Positions 62,110 to 64,000 of a stretch of 64,000 bases of DNA are shown here, one piece after another. Both the position numbers and the translations under genes were made by a program. The notes under the pieces are model-generated. The model made no database searches. It worked only from the letters and a program-made list of their open reading frames with translations, and was not told the origin of the DNA. The DNA comes from an uncultured Flammeovirgaceae bacterium (GTDB lineage Bacteria; Bacteroidota; Bacteroidia; Cytophagales; Cyclobacteriaceae), in NCBI GenBank assembly GCA_937883755.1, contig CAKZYA010000006.1, positions 1 through 64,000 of the forward strand, written 5' to 3'. Numbering within the stretch: the first letter of the stretch is position 1; each line of letters starts with the position of its first letter.

Positions 62110-62646
62110 TTAATTACCAAGTAGATTTTGATCCTTAAATACATCAGTAATTACATCTACTCCTGCTTTGGCCAACTGACCAAGACCTTGATCAATAAGC
62201 TTTCCTTTCAGTTGTTGAAACCAGTCTTTCTTGCCAAGCACATTCAACAGATTTTTCAGGGTTTCTATTTCTTTTAACAGATCATCATAGATAATCTCCT
62301 GTCCTACTTCCAACTTATTTAATCTAACAGCTAACTCATCTAATCGGATAGCTATTTCCTTCTGTTGATCAGATGAAAATTTGTCTTTCGGGGCATAGTC
62401 GGATACCTCTGAGAGTTCTTCTACGTATTCAGCTCCATTGGCTGTCAATTCTACACCCAGACTATCTTTTGATAAATAGTCATCAAGGTATCCAATTGTA
62501 TTTAGACTTTTGATGATTTGGATGGCTTCGTTCCACGTTGCATCAATATCATACTCATCATAGAATTTACGTAGGTCAACAATGCCCTCTGATTTTCTAG
62601 CGTATAGCCATTTCAAAATAAGTTCTTTATGTTCCTTAATGGTCAT
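62110..62646 (-). CDS. Winged-helix-like protein with C-terminal coiled coil
   Basis: A 178-aa cytoplasmic protein. The first 80 residues (KELILKWLYARKSEGIVDLRKFYDEYDIDATWNEAIQIIKSLNTIGYLDD ... GVELTANGAEYVEELS) read as a winged-helix-like fold, with LTANGAEYVEEL as the wing-strand. The next segment (about 95-145) is a coiled coil and the end is short and amphipathic (LIDQGLGQLAKAGVDVITDVF). A DNA- or protein-binding role is likely but unproven. No partner gene. Confidence 0.6.
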   Translation of the reverse strand: MTIKEHKELILKWLYARKSEGIVDLRKFYDEYDIDATWNEAIQIIKSLNTIGYLDDYLSKDSLGVELTANGAEYVEELSEVSDYAPKDKFSSDQQKEIAIRLDELAVRLNKLEVGQEIIYDDLLKEIETLKNLLNVLGKKDWFQQLKGKLIDQGLGQLAKAGVDVITDVFKDQNLLGN

Positions 62647-62665
62647 CTGTCAAGTACCTCTTCAA

Positions 62666-64000
62666 TTAAAAAGAATTTACCCGAACCTCGATCTGGTTTA
62701 TGCCGGGTTTTAGACGGATAGAACCGAAATCGGGATTGGTAGTCTCTCCATTTAGCGTAACGATGGCATTTGCCGCATTGGGCAGAGAAAATTCGGCTAC
62801 TGTGTTGGCGGGTAGTTCAATAGTATACTGTTGGCGACGGTTACTGACGAACTCGTATTCGCCAGTTATTGCACCTTTAACAGTAGGCATTTTAATACTG
62901 CTCTTCTTCAAATTGCTCATTTGTGGCTCAATAGTGATGATACCAAACCCTGGAGTTTTAGGCCGGATGCCCCAGAGGTAACGGGGAATAATGTTGGCGG
63001 GAGCGGCACCCCAGGCGTGGTTCCAGTCCAGGTTGGGTTTATATTTCATATCCCAAGCTTCCAGGGCAACAGTAGAGCCAGCGGCAATCATATTCCACCA
63101 ACTACGGTCGTGAGTAGCCGTCATTAATTCCAGGACGTAGTCACTGGCTCCGGCTTCGTACAAGCCTTCCAGCAAAAACTGAGAGCCGTATACGCTACAC
63201 GCCATTCCCCGCGATTTAATGAATTCTACTACCGTTTTCTGATGTTCCGGAGGGACTAAGTCAAAAGCCAGCGGCATCATGTTGGAGTGTAGAGATGAGT
63301 GGGTCGCACCTTCGCCATCGATATAAATGCCGTTTTCTTTATCAAACAACGTAGTATTGATGGCTTGCTTTACTTTTGCGGCCATCAGTGCGAAGTGAGT
63401 AGCATCTTCGGACTTACCTAGTACCTCGGCTAGTTCCGCCATAATCTTCATATTCTGATAGAAAAAGCTGTTCACTACCGTGTTAATCGGCAGCATTTGG
63501 TGACCGTCGCGCTCACCTTCGGGAGTAGAGAGCTTCCAGCCGGTATCTTTTTGGGCGGGAGGCCAATCTACTATATCTTTCAATCGGTTAGTAGTATCTG
63601 AGAAACCTAGCTGAGCCATATACTCTCCAGTTACCTTGCCAGAGGTGGAGCTAATCAGTCCGTCTTCCCGTACTAAATCTATCAAAGTTTTACTCTTCAA
63701 TGGCTCGTAGTATTTTTCAATCAGTTCGGTGTTGCCACTATAGTAATAATCCTGATACATCATCAGAGCGGTATGCAGCAGCCACTCGGTGGGCCAGGTT
63801 GGGTTGTTCATGAACCATTCAATAGTTCGCTGCGCCATCGCGTACTCCCGGTCGGTGGTGTAGTGCCCAAGCTGGTTGATGTAGGCATCCGCCTCATAGG
63901 GAATCCGTTCCCGGTCACCGTCTACGTATATTCCAGTAAAAGAAGTCGCTTTCATGCTGTACTTGCACAAATCCCACACTTGGTTTAGTAGCGTATCGGA
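62666..64000 (-). CDS. Alpha-L-rhamnosidase (GH78), C-terminal part; gene runs off the window
   Basis: At least 445 codons of a GH78-type enzyme. The frame stays open to the window's end (reading [15 protein letters not shown]), so the N terminus is missing; an internal GTG at 63979 is not the true start. [26 protein letters not shown] is the acidic catalytic segment of family 78 enzymes. The (alpha/alpha)6 barrel phrases [42 protein letters not shown] are characteristic, and a C-terminal beta-sandwich follows (about the last 90 residues). It removes terminal rhamnose from plant or algal glycans. Confidence 0.92.
   Translation of the reverse strand, partial: SDTLLNQVWDLCKYSMKATSFTGIYVDGDRERIPYEADAYINQLGHYTTDREYAMAQRTIEWFMNNPTWPTEWLLHTALMMYQDYYYSGNTELIEKYYEPLKSKTLIDLVREDGLISSTSGKVTGEYMAQLGFSDTTNRLKDIVDWPPAQKDTGWKLSTPEGERDGHQMLPINTVVNSFFYQNMKIMAELAEVLGKSEDATHFALMAAKVKQAINTTLFDKENGIYIDGEGATHSSLHSNMMPLAFDLVPPEHQKTVVEFIKSRGMACSVYGSQFLLEGLYEAGASDYVLELMTATHDRSWWNMIAAGSTVALEAWDMKYKPNLDWNHAWGAAPANIIPRYLWGIRPKTPGFGIITIEPQMSNLKKSSIKMPTVKGAITGEYEFVSNRRQQYTIELPANTVAEFSLPNAANAIVTLNGETTNPDFGSIRLKPGINQIEVRVNSF

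Noticed and set aside
61848-62138. Plus-strand open frame of 96 codons
   Set aside because: It runs straight across palindrome copy 3 and has no recognisable protein features.
1-64000. tRNA, rRNA, riboswitch or prophage genes
   Set aside because: I looked for T-loop-like GGTTCGAATCC motifs, rRNA stretches and phage structural genes and saw none. A covariance-model scan would be needed to exclude small RNAs.

Overview
The window looks like a chromosomal segment of a Bacteroidota member, most likely order Cytophagales. The evidence is family content: SprB-type repeats, DUF2851, DUF5777, DUF6261, DUF4348, an ECF sigma/anti-sigma pair whose anti-sigma carries an outer-membrane-barrel-like domain, BBP2 porin, many secreted beta-barrels and lipoproteins. 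In addition, few genes have Shine-Dalgarno-like leaders and several have TAnnTTTG -7 boxes. I see no rRNA, tRNA, CRISPR array, IS transposase or phage genes.

Layout. 0.25-5.3 kb: M23 peptidase, then a minus-strand operon tgt - lptF/G - EamA transporter, and a second EamA transporter. 5.4-8.9 kb: sigma-54 activator followed by a HAMP/PAS histidine kinase. 9.1-12.2 kb: Bcp peroxiredoxin and a MacB/FtsX-type permease. 12.3-15.6 kb: ammonium transporter, BBP2 porin and an unknown protein. 15.9-18.4 kb: NarX-like kinase and LuxR-type regulator. 18.7-24.3 kb (minus strand): ECF sigma factor with translationally coupled trans-envelope anti-sigma; two monoheme-cytochrome-like lipoproteins (one with SprB repeats), YceI protein and DUF5777 barrel; proB. 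24.5-27.4 kb: MscS channel overlapping a fused phosphatase/3-phosphoglycerate dehydrogenase. 27.4-33.8 kb: cation/proton antiporter, heparinase II/III protein, polytopic membrane protein, DUF2851. 33.9-39.2 kb: LuxR regulator and an OM barrel - SPOR - ExbB - ExbD - TonB energy-transduction cluster. 39.4-43.8 kb: GroES-like protein, metG, Omp85-like protein. 44.1-54.9 kb: JmjC-like cupin, lipoproteins, PAS kinase, ThuA protein, PIG-L deacetylase, ethanolamine-type permease, MOSC protein, cytochrome-linked PQQ sugar dehydrogenase.

54.9-62.1 kb is different in texture: short poorly characterised genes separated by two families of interspersed palindromes that I did not see in the first 54 kb. 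One family (C5/G5 hairpins) occurs as four inverted pairs, two of which tightly flank a small DUF559 (Vsr-like) endonuclease gene. This resembles the REP/BIME-plus-RAYT arrangement but with a nuclease in place of the transposase, and it is the most interesting candidate system here. The window ends inside a GH78 alpha-L-rhamnosidase gene.

How the genes fit together: the stretch is a typical mix of core metabolism (queuosine, proline, serine, Met-tRNA) with envelope biology (LPS export, OM barrels, TonB energy, trans-envelope sigma signalling) and polysaccharide/sugar use (heparinase-like, ThuA, PQQ dehydrogenase, rhamnosidase). All function calls come from reading motifs by eye; no database search was run.
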